Program-made: the position numbers and the translations under genes
Shown: positions 41,358 through 49,230 of the stretch, piece by piece
Position numbering within the stretch: position 1 is the first letter of the stretch
Layout of the letters: every line of letters starts with the position of its first letter
Notes under the pieces: model-generated
What the model was told of the DNA's origin: nothing
Seen by the model: the letters and a program-made list of their open reading frames with translations, nothing else
Database searches by the model: none
Assembly: GCF_038433155.1 (NCBI RefSeq)
Contig: NZ_JBCDMW010000015.1
Location: 1 to 64,000 of the forward strand
DNA from: Luteococcus sp038433155
GTDB taxonomy: Bacteria; Actinomycetota; Actinomycetes; Propionibacteriales; Propionibacteriaceae
Direction of reading: 5' to 3'
DNA: 64,000 nt

Positions 41358-41863
41358 GCACCACCCATACCCTCAGCGTCCTGGTCAGCAATGCCCCCGG
41401 CGTGCTGACCCGCACCGCGGCGCTGTTCAGCCGTCGCGGCTTCAACATCGAGTCCCTGGCGGTGGGTCCCACCGAGCGCGAGGACCTCTCCCGGATGACC
41501 CTGGTGGCCCAGGTGGACGACCCGATCGTGCTGGAGCAGCTGGTCAAGCAGCTCAACAAGCTGATCGAGGTGATCAAGGTGGTGGAGCTGGAGACCAATG
41601 CGGTCAAGCGCGAGCTGCTGCTGGTCAAGGTCCGCTCCGACATCACCACCCGTAGTCAGGTGATCGACACGGTCAGCCTGTTCCGCGGCAAGGCGGTCGA
41701 CGTCGGGCCGGAGTCCATTACGGTGGAGGCCACCGGCAGCCAGGAGAAGCTGGCCGCGATGCTGGAGATGCTGCAGCCCTTCGGGATCATCGAGCTGGTG
41801 CAGTCCGGCCAGGTGGCCCTGGGTCGCGGCAGTCGTCCGATCACCGACAAGTCCCGTTCCTGA
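41354..41863 (+). CDS. ilvN: Acetolactate synthase small (regulatory) subunit
   Basis: Carries the valine feedback site. The 169-residue protein begins with an ACT domain (THTLSVLVSNAPGVLTRTAALFSRRGFNIESLAVGPTE) and has the usual C-terminal ALS_ss domain. GTG start overlaps the ilvB stop (GTGA). A gap of 56 bases precedes ilvC. Confidence 0.95.
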   Translation: MSTTHTLSVLVSNAPGVLTRTAALFSRRGFNIESLAVGPTEREDLSRMTLVAQVDDPIVLEQLVKQLNKLIEVIKVVELETNAVKRELLLVKVRSDITTRSQVIDTVSLFRGKAVDVGPESITVEATGSQEKLAAMLEMLQPFGIIELVQSGQVALGRGSRPITDKSRS

Positions 41864-41919
41864 CCCAGACCCGTACAACCCAAGACCCCTGCACAACCAA
41901 CACAAGGAGTTCCACCCTC

Positions 41920-42948
41920 ATGGCAAAGATGTTCTACGACGACGACGCCGACCTCTCCATCATCCAGGGCCGTACGGTCGCCGTGATCGGCTACGGCTCG
42001 CAGGGGCATGCGCATGCGCTGAGCCTGCGGGATTCCGGCGTCGACGTGCGGGTCGGCCTGGCCGAGGGCAGCAAGTCCCGCGCCAAGGCCGAGGCCGAGG
42101 GGCTGCGCGTCCTCAGCGTCGCCGAGGCCGTGGAGGAGGCCGACGTCATCATGATCCTCACCCCCGACCAGGTCCAGCGTGGGCTGTACAAGGCCGAGAT
42201 CGAGCCGAACCTGCAGGATGGCGACGCCCTGTTCTTCGCCCACGGCTTCAACATCCGCTTCGGCTACATCACCCCGCCGGAGGGCGTCGACGTCTGCATG
42301 GTCGCCCCCAAGGGGCCCGGCCACGTCGTGCGTCGCGAGTACGCCGACGGCCGGGGCGTCCCGGTCATCGTCGCTGTCGAGAAGGACGCTTCGGGTGATG
42401 CCTGGCCGCTGGCCCTGAGCTATGCCAAGGCCATCGGTGGCCTGCGTGCCGGTGGCATCGAGACCACCTTCACCGAGGAGACCGAGACCGACCTGTTCGG
42501 TGAGCAGGCCGTGCTCTGTGGCGGCATGTCGCACCTGGTGCAGGCCGGTTTCGAGACCCTGGTGGAAGCCGGCTACCAGCCCGAGGTGGCCTACTTCGAG
42601 TGCCTGCACGAGCTCAAGCTGATCGTCGACCTGATGATCGAGGGCGGCATCTCCAAGCAGCGCTGGAGCATCTCCGACACCGCCGAGTACGGCGACTACG
42701 TCTCCGGCCCGCGCGTCGTGGACGACCACGTCAAGCAGAACATGAAGGCCATCCTGACCGACATCCAGAACGGCACCTTCGCCAAGAACTTCATCGAGGA
42801 CCAGGACGCGGGCGCGCCCGAGTTCAAGAAGATGCGCGAGACCGAGCAGGGCCACCAGATCGAGGCCACCGGCAAGGAGCTCCGCAAGATGTTCAGCTGG
42901 ATCAAGGAGACCGACGAGGACTACACCGAAGGCAAGGCCGACCGCTGA
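41920..42948 (+). CDS. ilvC: Ketol-acid reductoisomerase
   Basis: NADPH-dependent second step of valine/isoleucine synthesis. The 342-residue class I enzyme has VAVIGYGSQGHAHALSLRDSGVDV, metal-binding Glu/Asp in the knotted C-terminal domain (ETETDLFGEQAVLCGG, YFECLHELKLIVDLMIEGG). AAGGAG precedes the ATG. Last gene of the ilv operon, followed by a dispersed repeat and a terminator. Confidence 0.96.
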   Translation: MAKMFYDDDADLSIIQGRTVAVIGYGSQGHAHALSLRDSGVDVRVGLAEGSKSRAKAEAEGLRVLSVAEAVEEADVIMILTPDQVQRGLYKAEIEPNLQDGDALFFAHGFNIRFGYITPPEGVDVCMVAPKGPGHVVRREYADGRGVPVIVAVEKDASGDAWPLALSYAKAIGGLRAGGIETTFTEETETDLFGEQAVLCGGMSHLVQAGFETLVEAGYQPEVAYFECLHELKLIVDLMIEGGISKQRWSISDTAEYGDYVSGPRVVDDHVKQNMKAILTDIQNGTFAKNFIEDQDAGAPEFKKMRETEQGHQIEATGKELRKMFSWIKETDEDYTEGKADR

Positions 42949-42977
42949 TCTGAGCGCTACGCCAATCTCAGGATGGT

Positions 42978-42996
42978 CCCCGAGCTTGTCGAGGGG
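42978..42996 (+). repeat. Dispersed 19-bp repeat copy after ilvC
   Basis: Perfect CCCCGAGCTTGTCGAGGGG, abutting the ilvC terminator stem. Confidence 0.9.
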
Positions 42997-43031
42997 CGAG
43001 GCCCCTTCCGCAGCATGCGGAAGGGGCCTCG
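42997..43031 (+). terminator. Terminator of the ilvBNC operon
   Basis: Two perfect 16-base arms (CGAGGCCCCTTCCGCA and its complement) with a 3-base loop. Very stable; no T run follows. Confidence 0.8.
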
Positions 43032-43060
43032 TGCTGTGTCCACCCCCGATCTGCGAGTAC

Positions 43061-43104
43061 CCACGCAACCCCGGTCCCCGGGTAACCACGCAACCCCGGT
43101 CCCC
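43061..43104 (+). repeat. Pair of 19-bp direct repeats
   Basis: CCACGCAACCCCGGTCCCC at 43061-43079 and again at 43086-43104, six bases apart, in the gap upstream of the GntR gene. Origin unknown. Confidence 0.85.
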
Positions 43105-43135
43105 AAGCCGGTCGAGCGGTTGAAAAGCAGGCTTC

Positions 43136-43152
43136 TTCTAGTAACAATAGAA
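43136..43152 (+). promoter_or_regulatory. Candidate GntR operator
   Basis: TTCTA-GTAACAA-TAGAA, a 5-bp inverted repeat with a 7-base spacer, ending two bases before the gntR ATG. It overlaps an AT-rich stretch that could be the -10 region. The transcript may be leaderless because no ribosome-binding site is visible. Confidence 0.55.
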
Positions 43153-43154
43153 CT

Positions 43155-43505
43155 ATGTTGTGGACGGTGAATCCGGCGTCACCGACGCCCTTGTTCGAGC
43201 AACTCGCCGCGCTGGTGCGCCGCGCGATCGCCGATGGGAAGCTGGCCAAGGGCGAGAAGCTGCCGTCGGCCAAAGAACTGGCCGCCTCGCTGGAGATCAA
43301 CCTGCACACCGTGCTGCGCGCCTACCAGAGCCTGCGCGACGAAGGGCTGATCGAGCTGCGGCGCGGCAGGGGAGCGGTGGTGATCGCCGAGGATCCCGGT
43401 CTGGTGAACCTGCACCTGATGGCCGACGAGCTGCTGGCAGAGGCCGGACGGCTGGGGCTGGCGCATGAGCACCTCGTCGAGATCCTGGAAGGTCGTCGGG
43501 CATGA
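43155..43505 (+). CDS. GntR-family (YtrA-type) transcription regulator
   Basis: A short 116-residue regulator: winged HTH from about 10 to 75 (PLFEQLAALVRRAIADGKLAKGEKLPSAKELAASLEINLHTVLRAYQSLRDEGLIELRRGRG) and only a ~35-residue C-terminal helix pair, as in the YtrA subgroup. Such proteins usually control an adjacent membrane or ABC system; here the next gene, overlapping by ATGA, encodes a membrane protein. Confidence 0.92.
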   Translation: MLWTVNPASPTPLFEQLAALVRRAIADGKLAKGEKLPSAKELAASLEINLHTVLRAYQSLRDEGLIELRRGRGAVVIAEDPGLVNLHLMADELLAEAGRLGLAHEHLVEILEGRRA

Positions 43506-44509
43506 ACACCACCACGACGACCCAGGAATTCGTCGATCACCCGCCCGCTCGGGTCTACTGGCTGCCCGCGCTGGTCTGCCTGCTGTGTACCGCTGGCGGG
43601 GTCGTGCTGGTGTGGAGCGTGCGGGGTCAGCTGCCGGACCCGGTGGTCGCCCACTGGGGAGCCGACGGCAGGCCCGACGGCTTCACTCCGCTCAGCCAGG
43701 TGGTGAGCCTGCACGCCATCCTCACCCCGGCCCTCAGCCTGCCGATGCTCGCCGTGGGTGCGGCCATGAAGCAGGCCCGGGTGATGGCACCGGTGGTGGC
43801 AGGCACCGCCACCTTCGTCGCCACGACCTTCTTTGGCGGAATCTGGATGCAGCGCGGCCGGCCCACCGGACAGGCCGGCGACGAGTGGAGCAGCGTCGCG
43901 GCGGGTGTAGTGGCGGCAATCGCCGTGGGTGGTCTGGTCTGGCTGGCCACGCGTGCTCCCAAGGTGCTGGTTCCCGCCTCGACGGTGTTGCCGGACGGTG
44001 TGCCCACGGTCACCGGCCCCACCAATGGCCGCTTCGCGTGGACCGGCTCCCTGGTGCGCGGCAGGGCCGTCCACTGGTTCTTCGGACTGGCGGCGCTCCC
44101 GGTCGTTGCTATGGGCGTGCTGTTCGCGGTGCTGGGGAACCTCCCGGGGGCGCTGTTCATGCTGCTCACCCTGCTGGTGGTGCTCGTGCCCTTCCAGATG
44201 ATGTTCGCCCGCATCACCGTCGACTCCCGGGGGCTTCGCACCGCGGGACCTATCCGCTGGGTCAACATCCCGCTGGAGACCATCGTCTCGGCCGAGGTGG
44301 GCAGGACGGTCAATCCGCTCGGGGATTTTGGCGGCTATGGGCTGCGCGGTGCCCTCTTTGATGGCGCCAGGGGCCTGGTCACGGCCGAGGCGCCCACCCT
44401 GCTGGTCCACCAGGCCGGCAAGCCGCCGATGTACCTCACCGTCGCCGACCCCGAGACCGCCGCGGCCACCCTGAACACCTTGCTCGCGACGCAACGTCGC
44501 GGACGATGA
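43502..44509 (+). CDS. DUF1648 membrane protein
   Basis: A 335-residue integral membrane protein. The N-terminal segment around RGQLPDPVVAHWGADGRPDGF matches the DUF1648 pattern. About six hydrophobic helices follow, with a C-terminal PH-like soluble part (ITVDSRGLRTAGPIRWVNIPLETIVSAEV). Co-transcribed with the GntR regulator. Function unknown, though the pairing with a YtrA-type regulator suggests a cell-envelope stress response. Confidence 0.85.
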   Translation: MNTTTTTQEFVDHPPARVYWLPALVCLLCTAGGVVLVWSVRGQLPDPVVAHWGADGRPDGFTPLSQVVSLHAILTPALSLPMLAVGAAMKQARVMAPVVAGTATFVATTFFGGIWMQRGRPTGQAGDEWSSVAAGVVAAIAVGGLVWLATRAPKVLVPASTVLPDGVPTVTGPTNGRFAWTGSLVRGRAVHWFFGLAALPVVAMGVLFAVLGNLPGALFMLLTLLVVLVPFQMMFARITVDSRGLRTAGPIRWVNIPLETIVSAEVGRTVNPLGDFGGYGLRGALFDGARGLVTAEAPTLLVHQAGKPPMYLTVADPETAAATLNTLLATQRRGR

Positions 44510-44528
44510 GAAGGCGAGTGAGATAACG

Positions 44529-44680
44529 GTGCCGGCCATCGAGTTGGTCGTCGTGGGCCTGGTGTGTGGCGCGGCTTCGGGGCCGCCGCGGGGGTGTCAT
44601 TGGCCGGTCTGGTGTTGATGCTGATCCTGACGATTCCGGCCAGTGTCATCGGCATCCGGGCGGCGAACCGCGTCGAGTGA
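44529..44680 (+). pseudogene. Small single-helix membrane protein gene with a one-base frameshift
   Basis: GTG 44529, preceded by AAGGCGAG, reads MPAIELVVVGLVCGA in frame 1 and then breaks. One base later the frame continues GFGAAAGVSLAGLVLMLILT and ends IPASVIGIRAANRVE at 44680. Joined, they make about 50 residues with two hydrophobic stretches, a plausible small membrane protein. The break is at about 44570-44573 in gcgcgg. A consensus error is as likely as true decay. Confidence 0.6.
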
Positions 44681-44701
44681 GCAGCGGGCTAGGGTGGCGG
44701 C

Positions 44702-45592
44702 GTGCCCGATTCCCTGACCAGCAACATCCTTGACACGGCCCTGATCTTCGAGGGCGGCGGGATGCGGGCCGCCTACACCTGCGCGGTGGTGCAGGAACTG
44801 CTGGCTCAGGAGATGTATTTCGACTTCGTCGCGGGGATCTCGGCCGGCTCGTCCAACAGCCTCAACTACGTCGCCCGGGACAGCGCCCGGGCCGAGGCCA
44901 GCTTCCTCGACATCGCCGAGCACCCGGACTTCGGCAGCTGGCGCACCTGGGTGCGCGGCAAGGGCGTCTTCAATGCCGAGTTCATCTACGAACAGACGGG
45001 GCTGCCGGACCAGCCGCTACCCCTGGACTGGGAGGCCTTCCGGGCCAATCCCGCCACCCTGAACGTCGGCGGCTTCAATGCCCGCACCGGGGAGCACGTC
45101 TACTGGAGCCAGGCGGACATGCCTGACCTCCCGGCCTTGGCGAAGCGGATCCGCGCGTCGTCGACCATGCCGGGGCTGATGCCGATCGTGCAGATTGACG
45201 GCGATCCGTGGTGCGACGGCGCGCTGGGCCCCAGCGGTGGCATCGCGCTGGATGCGGCCAAGGAAGCGGGCTATCAGAGGTTTTTCGTGGTGCTCACCCG
45301 CGAGGCTGGCTATCGCAAGGCACCGGCGCGGCACCCGCGCGCCTACGACGTGGTCTTTCGGCGCTATCCAAAGATCGCTCGCGCCCTGCTGGATCGGGCG
45401 GAAAACTACAACCGCACCTTGGACGAGCTCGCCGAGCTGGAACGGCAGGGGAGGGCCTACGTCTTCCGGCCCACCCACATGAAGATCGCCAACCAGGAGC
45501 GCCGGATCGACCGGCTGCGGGAGGCCCATGCGCTGGGCGCCGCCCAGGCCAAGGAGGAGCTGCCCGCCTGGGAACGCTTCCTGGGCCGCTGA
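44702..45592 (+). CDS. Patatin-like phospholipase
   Basis: A predicted serine lipid acyl hydrolase of 296 residues. Oxyanion loop GGGMR at 18-22, nucleophile Ser47 in GISAGSS, and the dyad aspartate Asp172 in CDGALG. It resembles the YjjU-type bacterial patatins. GTG 44702 is the start; no strong ribosome-binding site is visible. A dispersed repeat follows 10 bases after its stop. Confidence 0.9.
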   Translation: MPDSLTSNILDTALIFEGGGMRAAYTCAVVQELLAQEMYFDFVAGISAGSSNSLNYVARDSARAEASFLDIAEHPDFGSWRTWVRGKGVFNAEFIYEQTGLPDQPLPLDWEAFRANPATLNVGGFNARTGEHVYWSQADMPDLPALAKRIRASSTMPGLMPIVQIDGDPWCDGALGPSGGIALDAAKEAGYQRFFVVLTREAGYRKAPARHPRAYDVVFRRYPKIARALLDRAENYNRTLDELAELERQGRAYVFRPTHMKIANQERRIDRLREAHALGAAQAKEELPAWERFLGR

Positions 45593-45602
45593 CCCCACGG
45601 GT

Positions 45603-45621
45603 CCCCGAGCTTGTCGAGGGG
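45603..45621 (+). repeat. Dispersed 19-bp repeat copy between convergent genes
   Basis: Perfect CCCCGAGCTTGTCGAGGGG in the 29-base space between the patatin gene and the opposite-strand methyltransferase-like gene. It may serve as a bidirectional terminator. Confidence 0.9.
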
Positions 45622-46188
45622 TCAGTTCTTGGTGGCCAGCACCACGGCCAGGTCCGGGGCGACGGCCACCTCGCTGGAGGTGAACCGCTCGTCGCTCAAC
45701 CAGCCCTGCCGCAGGGTGTCGATGGCCCCGGTCACCTCGCGCGGCGGCCAGCCGGGGGAGGGGTCGAAGTCGTCGATCACCACCACGCCGCCCGGCTCCA
45801 CCAACTGCCAGGCCAGGTCCCGGGAGATCAGTTCCGCGGTGCGTCGGCTGAGGTAGAGCAGGGAGAAGGGACCCCGGGCGCGCAGGGTCTCGCAGCCGCC
45901 GTCCAGCACCTCCACGTCGGCGCCCTGCAGGGTCTGCCGGGCCTGCTCGGCGCGTTCCGGGTCCTGCTCGACGCACACCACGTGGGTGCTCTGCGGGGCG
46001 CCGCTGCGCAGCCACGCCACCCCGGCGCCACCGCCGGTACTGGCCTCCGCGATCGTGCCCTCCCGGCCGGCCGCCAGGGTGGCCAGCAGACGGCCGGTCT
46101 CATTGCGCGTGGTCTGCAGCCAACCGGTCAGCAGACACTGGTGCAATGCCCGGCTGACTAGCTCGGGAACCTCGTCTGGGGTGCTCAC
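45622..46188 (-). CDS. SAM-dependent methyltransferase-like protein
   Basis: A 188-residue Rossmann protein. IAEASTGGGAGVAWL corresponds to SAM motif I, VVCVEQDPERAEQARQTL to motif II, and LVEPGGVVVIDDFDPSPGW to motif IV, most like the O-methyltransferase type that uses a predicted class I fold. Substrate unknown. GTG 46188 is the start. It lies opposite its neighbours. Confidence 0.78.
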   Translation of the reverse strand: MSTPDEVPELVSRALHQCLLTGWLQTTRNETGRLLATLAAGREGTIAEASTGGGAGVAWLRSGAPQSTHVVCVEQDPERAEQARQTLQGADVEVLDGGCETLRARGPFSLLYLSRRTAELISRDLAWQLVEPGGVVVIDDFDPSPGWPPREVTGAIDTLRQGWLSDERFTSSEVAVAPDLAVVLATKN

Positions 46189-46271
46189 CCGGTCAGTCTC
46201 TCAGGTGGCCGACGGGGAGCCTGTGCGGGTCACTTCCTGAGACCGGGCCCCGGTGGCCCTACGCTGTTGGC

Positions 46272-47132
46272 GTGACGACGTCCCCCCCGCCCTGGAAACG
46301 ACCACCCATCCGCCTGACCCGGCGTGGCAGCCGAGTGGTCTCGGTGGCCGTGCTCGCCCTGGCCGGGCTGCTGGTGCTCACCATCCTGGGAATGCTGGTC
46401 CGGGGCTGCTCATCGAAGGAGGAGCGTGACCTGGCGGTGGCCCCGGGGGAGTCGGCGACTCCGGCTGTCACCCCCTCGGCTAGTTCGAGCGCCACGCCCA
46501 GCTCCAGCCCAACGCCCAGTGCACAGACCCCGTCACCCATGCCCAGCGCGGGAACCGGGGACGACGACGCCAACACCGACACCACGGGCATGAAGCACTC
46601 GGGCCTGAAGGGCAAGGGCAGTTGGAAGGTGGCCAACCTGAGCGTGGCCCCGGCGAAGAAGACCGTCGCGGTGCACCGCTATGTGGTCAAGAGCGAGGAC
46701 GGCACCGGGATCGACGCCACCACCGCGGCCCGCCAGATCAGCGACACCCTGAATGATCCCCGTGGCTGGATCGGCCACCAGGGGCACTCCTTCGAGCTGG
46801 TCAAGGACCCGGCCAGGGCGGAGTTCACCATCTTCCTGGCCTCTCCGGGCACCGCGCAGACGATGTGCCCGCTGGACATCAAAATGACCTGGAGCTGCCG
46901 GGCGGGGCAGAACGTCATCCTGAACACGGACCGCTGGCTCTACATGACCCCCAGCTTCACCGACCTGACCGACTACCGGGCCTACATGGTCAACCATGAG
47001 GTGGGTCACTTCATCGGCAAGGACCACGTCGGCTGCCCCGCCAAGGGACGCAAGGCGCCGGTGATGATGCAGCAGAGCAAGAAGACCGATGGCTGCACGC
47101 CCAATCCGTGGCCCAGCCAGGACGGCAAGTAG
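46272..47132 (+). CDS. DUF3152 protein with zinc-protease-like motif
   Basis: A 286-residue membrane-anchored protein. A helix at about 24-46 follows a basic N-terminus; residues 55-105 are a Ser/Pro/Thr-rich linker of the kind seen in wall-spanning proteins; the C-terminal domain (about 120-275) has HEVGHFIGKDH from His242, the HExxHxxxxxH zinc pattern. Cysteines in TMCPLDIKMTWSC, VGC and DGC may form disulphides. Presumably extracellular. Substrate unknown. GTG 46272 is the start. Confidence 0.88.
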   Translation: MTTSPPPWKRPPIRLTRRGSRVVSVAVLALAGLLVLTILGMLVRGCSSKEERDLAVAPGESATPAVTPSASSSATPSSSPTPSAQTPSPMPSAGTGDDDANTDTTGMKHSGLKGKGSWKVANLSVAPAKKTVAVHRYVVKSEDGTGIDATTAARQISDTLNDPRGWIGHQGHSFELVKDPARAEFTIFLASPGTAQTMCPLDIKMTWSCRAGQNVILNTDRWLYMTPSFTDLTDYRAYMVNHEVGHFIGKDHVGCPAKGRKAPVMMQQSKKTDGCTPNPWPSQDGK

Positions 47133-47306
47133 CCGCTGCCGATGCCATGACCCAGAGGGGGCTGCACAAAGTGGCAACTTTCTGACGATTCGAAGGTTCA
47201 AGAAATTTTCTGCGTCAGCCTGGCTGCCAATTTGAGCAGCAGGTTGCGGGCTGCGAGGCATGGGATCGCGTGGCAGGGGCTTGGCGGTCGTGGCACAATG
47301 GCCGCA

Positions 47307-47433
47307 ACGTGTTCCGGGGTCGGTGCAAGTCCGAACCGGCGGTGACAGTCCGCGACCCGTCAGCTGCCAGCTGACGGTTGATCTGGTGCAATTCCAGGAC
47401 CGACGGTGAAAGTCCGGATGGGAGGAAACACGT
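47307..47433 (+). ncRNA. FMN riboswitch (RFN element)
   Basis: The conserved blocks are complete: GGGGTCGGTG, AACCGGCGGTGACAGTCCGCGACCC, a variable P-stem (gtcagctgccagctgac), TTGATCTGGTG, AATTCCAGGACCGACGGTGAAAGTCCGGATGGGAG, closed by P1 ACGTGTT.../...AACACGT. It controls the rib operon in response to flavin mononucleotide. The 174 bases before it (47133-47306) hold no gene and must contain the promoter. Confidence 0.95.
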
Positions 47434-47437
47434 GGAG

Positions 47438-47464
47438 CCGGGTTGGCGCCTGTGGCGCAACCGG
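47438..47464 (+). promoter_or_regulatory. Hairpin downstream of the FMN riboswitch
   Basis: CCGGGTTGGCGCC-TGT-GGCGCAACCGG forms a GC-rich stem with small bulges 5 bases after P1. It is a candidate expression platform. There is no T run, so it is not a classic intrinsic terminator; the rest of the leader to 47570 holds no gene I recognise. Confidence 0.5.
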
Positions 47465-47580
47465 TTGCTTGGCCGTATGTCCTTGGTCGATGGACTTGGC
47501 GACGTGCGGCGCGAACGCGCATCCGTGCGCGGCCTCGCACACCCCGGAGCACGGCAGTGGTGCCGATGCAGGGGAGTGAG

Positions 47581-48621
47581 ATGGATCAGACACAGTGGCC
47601 GACGCACGAACGCGTCGCCATGCGGCGCGCCCTGGAGCTTGCCGCCGGTGGCCCCGAGGCCGATCCCAATCCCCGCGTCGGCTGCGTCCTGCTGGATGCC
47701 GACGGCGCCACCGTGGGGGAGGGCTGGCATGAGGGCGCCGGCACCGACCATGCCGAGGTGGTGGCCCTCAAGGCTGCGGGCGAGCTGGCCCGCGGTGGCA
47801 CTGCCGTCGTCACGCTGGAACCCTGCAATCACACCGGCCGCACCGGACCCTGCGCGCAGGCGCTGATCGCCGCCGGAGTCTCCCGGGTCGTCTTTGCCCA
47901 GGCCGACCCCACCGCTCAGGCCAGCGGCGGCGCCGCCACCCTGCGGGCCGCCGGCATCCGGGTGGAGACTGGCCTGCTGGCGCACGAATCCGCGGGGCTG
48001 AACCACAGCTGGACCTTTGCCCAGAAGAGTGGCCGGCCGTGGGTGAGCTGGAAGTTCGCCGCCACCCTGGACGGCCGCAGCGCCGCCGCCGACGGCAGCT
48101 CCCAATGGATCACCGGCCCCGTGATGCGCCGGGCAATGAACCAACGCCGGGCTCGGTGCGGTGCCGTGGTGGTGGGCACGGGCACCGTGCTGTCCGACGA
48201 TCCCCGGCTCACCGTCCGGGATGAGCAGAATCAGCCGATGGGCAGGCAGCCGCTGCGGGTGGTGGTTGGGGACCGGCCGGTGCCAGCCGAGGCCCGGGTG
48301 CGCGGTACCGACAGCCGTTTCCGGCAGCTCCCCGGCGGCAAGCCGCAGGAGGTGCTGCAATCCCTGTCCCAGCAGGGAATCCACCATGTCTGGCTGGAGG
48401 GTGGGCCGGCCCTGGCCGCCGCCTGGTGGCGCGCCGGGGTGATCGACGAGGTGATCTGTTGCCTGGCTCCTGCCCTGCTGGGCGCCGGGAAGGCTGCCGT
48501 CGCCGATCTGGGCATCACCACCATCGCCGACATCGCGCGGCTGCACCTCGTCGACGTCGAGCGCCACGGCGAGGACGTCGCCCTGATCCTGAACCCCATC
48601 CGAAATCCGAAGGAGAAGTGA
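47581..48621 (+). CDS. ribD: Bifunctional pyrimidine deaminase/reductase RibD
   Basis: Second and third steps of riboflavin synthesis. The 346-residue protein has the deaminase zinc site HAEVVALKAAGE and EPCNHTGRTGPC, then a reductase domain (SWKFAATLDGRSAAADGSSQWITG...RCGAVVVGTGTVLSDDPRLTVR). ATG 47581 has GGGGAGTGAG directly upstream; ATG 47566 is in frame but weaker. ribE follows without a gap. Confidence 0.94.
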   Translation: MDQTQWPTHERVAMRRALELAAGGPEADPNPRVGCVLLDADGATVGEGWHEGAGTDHAEVVALKAAGELARGGTAVVTLEPCNHTGRTGPCAQALIAAGVSRVVFAQADPTAQASGGAATLRAAGIRVETGLLAHESAGLNHSWTFAQKSGRPWVSWKFAATLDGRSAAADGSSQWITGPVMRRAMNQRRARCGAVVVGTGTVLSDDPRLTVRDEQNQPMGRQPLRVVVGDRPVPAEARVRGTDSRFRQLPGGKPQEVLQSLSQQGIHHVWLEGGPALAAAWWRAGVIDEVICCLAPALLGAGKAAVADLGITTIADIARLHLVDVERHGEDVALILNPIRNPKEK

Positions 48622-49230
48622 ATGTTCACCGGAATCGTCGAGGAACTGGGCAGCGTCCAGTCCATCCAGCACGGCGAGGAGTCCGCAGTGTTGCGGATCC
48701 GCGGCCCGCTGGTGGTCAGTGACGCCAGCCCCGGTGCGTCGATCTGCTGCAATGGCGTCTGCCTGACCGTCGTCGAGCACGATGCCGAGTCCTTCAGCGT
48801 CGACGTGATGGCCGAGAGCCTGCGCCGGTCCTCGCTGGGTGAGCTCGCCGAGGGTTCGCCGGTCAACCTGGAACGGGCGATGGCCGCCAATGGCCGGTTC
48901 GGCGGGCACGTGGTGCAGGGTCATGTGGACGGCACCGCACGGATCCTGCAGCGCACCCCCGGCGAGCGCTGGGAGGTGGTGCGCTTCGAGCTGCCCGCTG
49001 CTCTGGCCCGCTATGTGGTGGAGAAGGGCTCCATCACCGTCGACGGGGTCTCCCTGACGGTCAGCGGCATCGGTGAGGACTTCTTCGAGGTCTCCCTGAT
49101 CCCCACCACCCTGGAGCTGACCACGCTGGGCAGCAAGCAGGTGGGGGATGCCGTGAACCTGGAGGTGGACGTGCTGGCCAAGTATGTCGAGAAGATGCTG
49201 GCTGCCAAGGATTCGGAGGCGCGGGAATGA
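48622..49230 (+). CDS. ribE: Riboflavin synthase
   Basis: Dismutates two 6,7-dimethyl-8-ribityllumazines to riboflavin. The 202-residue protein shows the duplicated lumazine-binding fold: MFTGIVEELGSV...CCNGVCLTVVE in the first half and NGRFGGHVVQGHVDGTARI...GSITVDGVSLTV in the second. Starts immediately after the ribD stop and overlaps ribBA by 4 bases. Confidence 0.95.
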   Translation: MFTGIVEELGSVQSIQHGEESAVLRIRGPLVVSDASPGASICCNGVCLTVVEHDAESFSVDVMAESLRRSSLGELAEGSPVNLERAMAANGRFGGHVVQGHVDGTARILQRTPGERWEVVRFELPAALARYVVEKGSITVDGVSLTVSGIGEDFFEVSLIPTTLELTTLGSKQVGDAVNLEVDVLAKYVEKMLAAKDSEARE

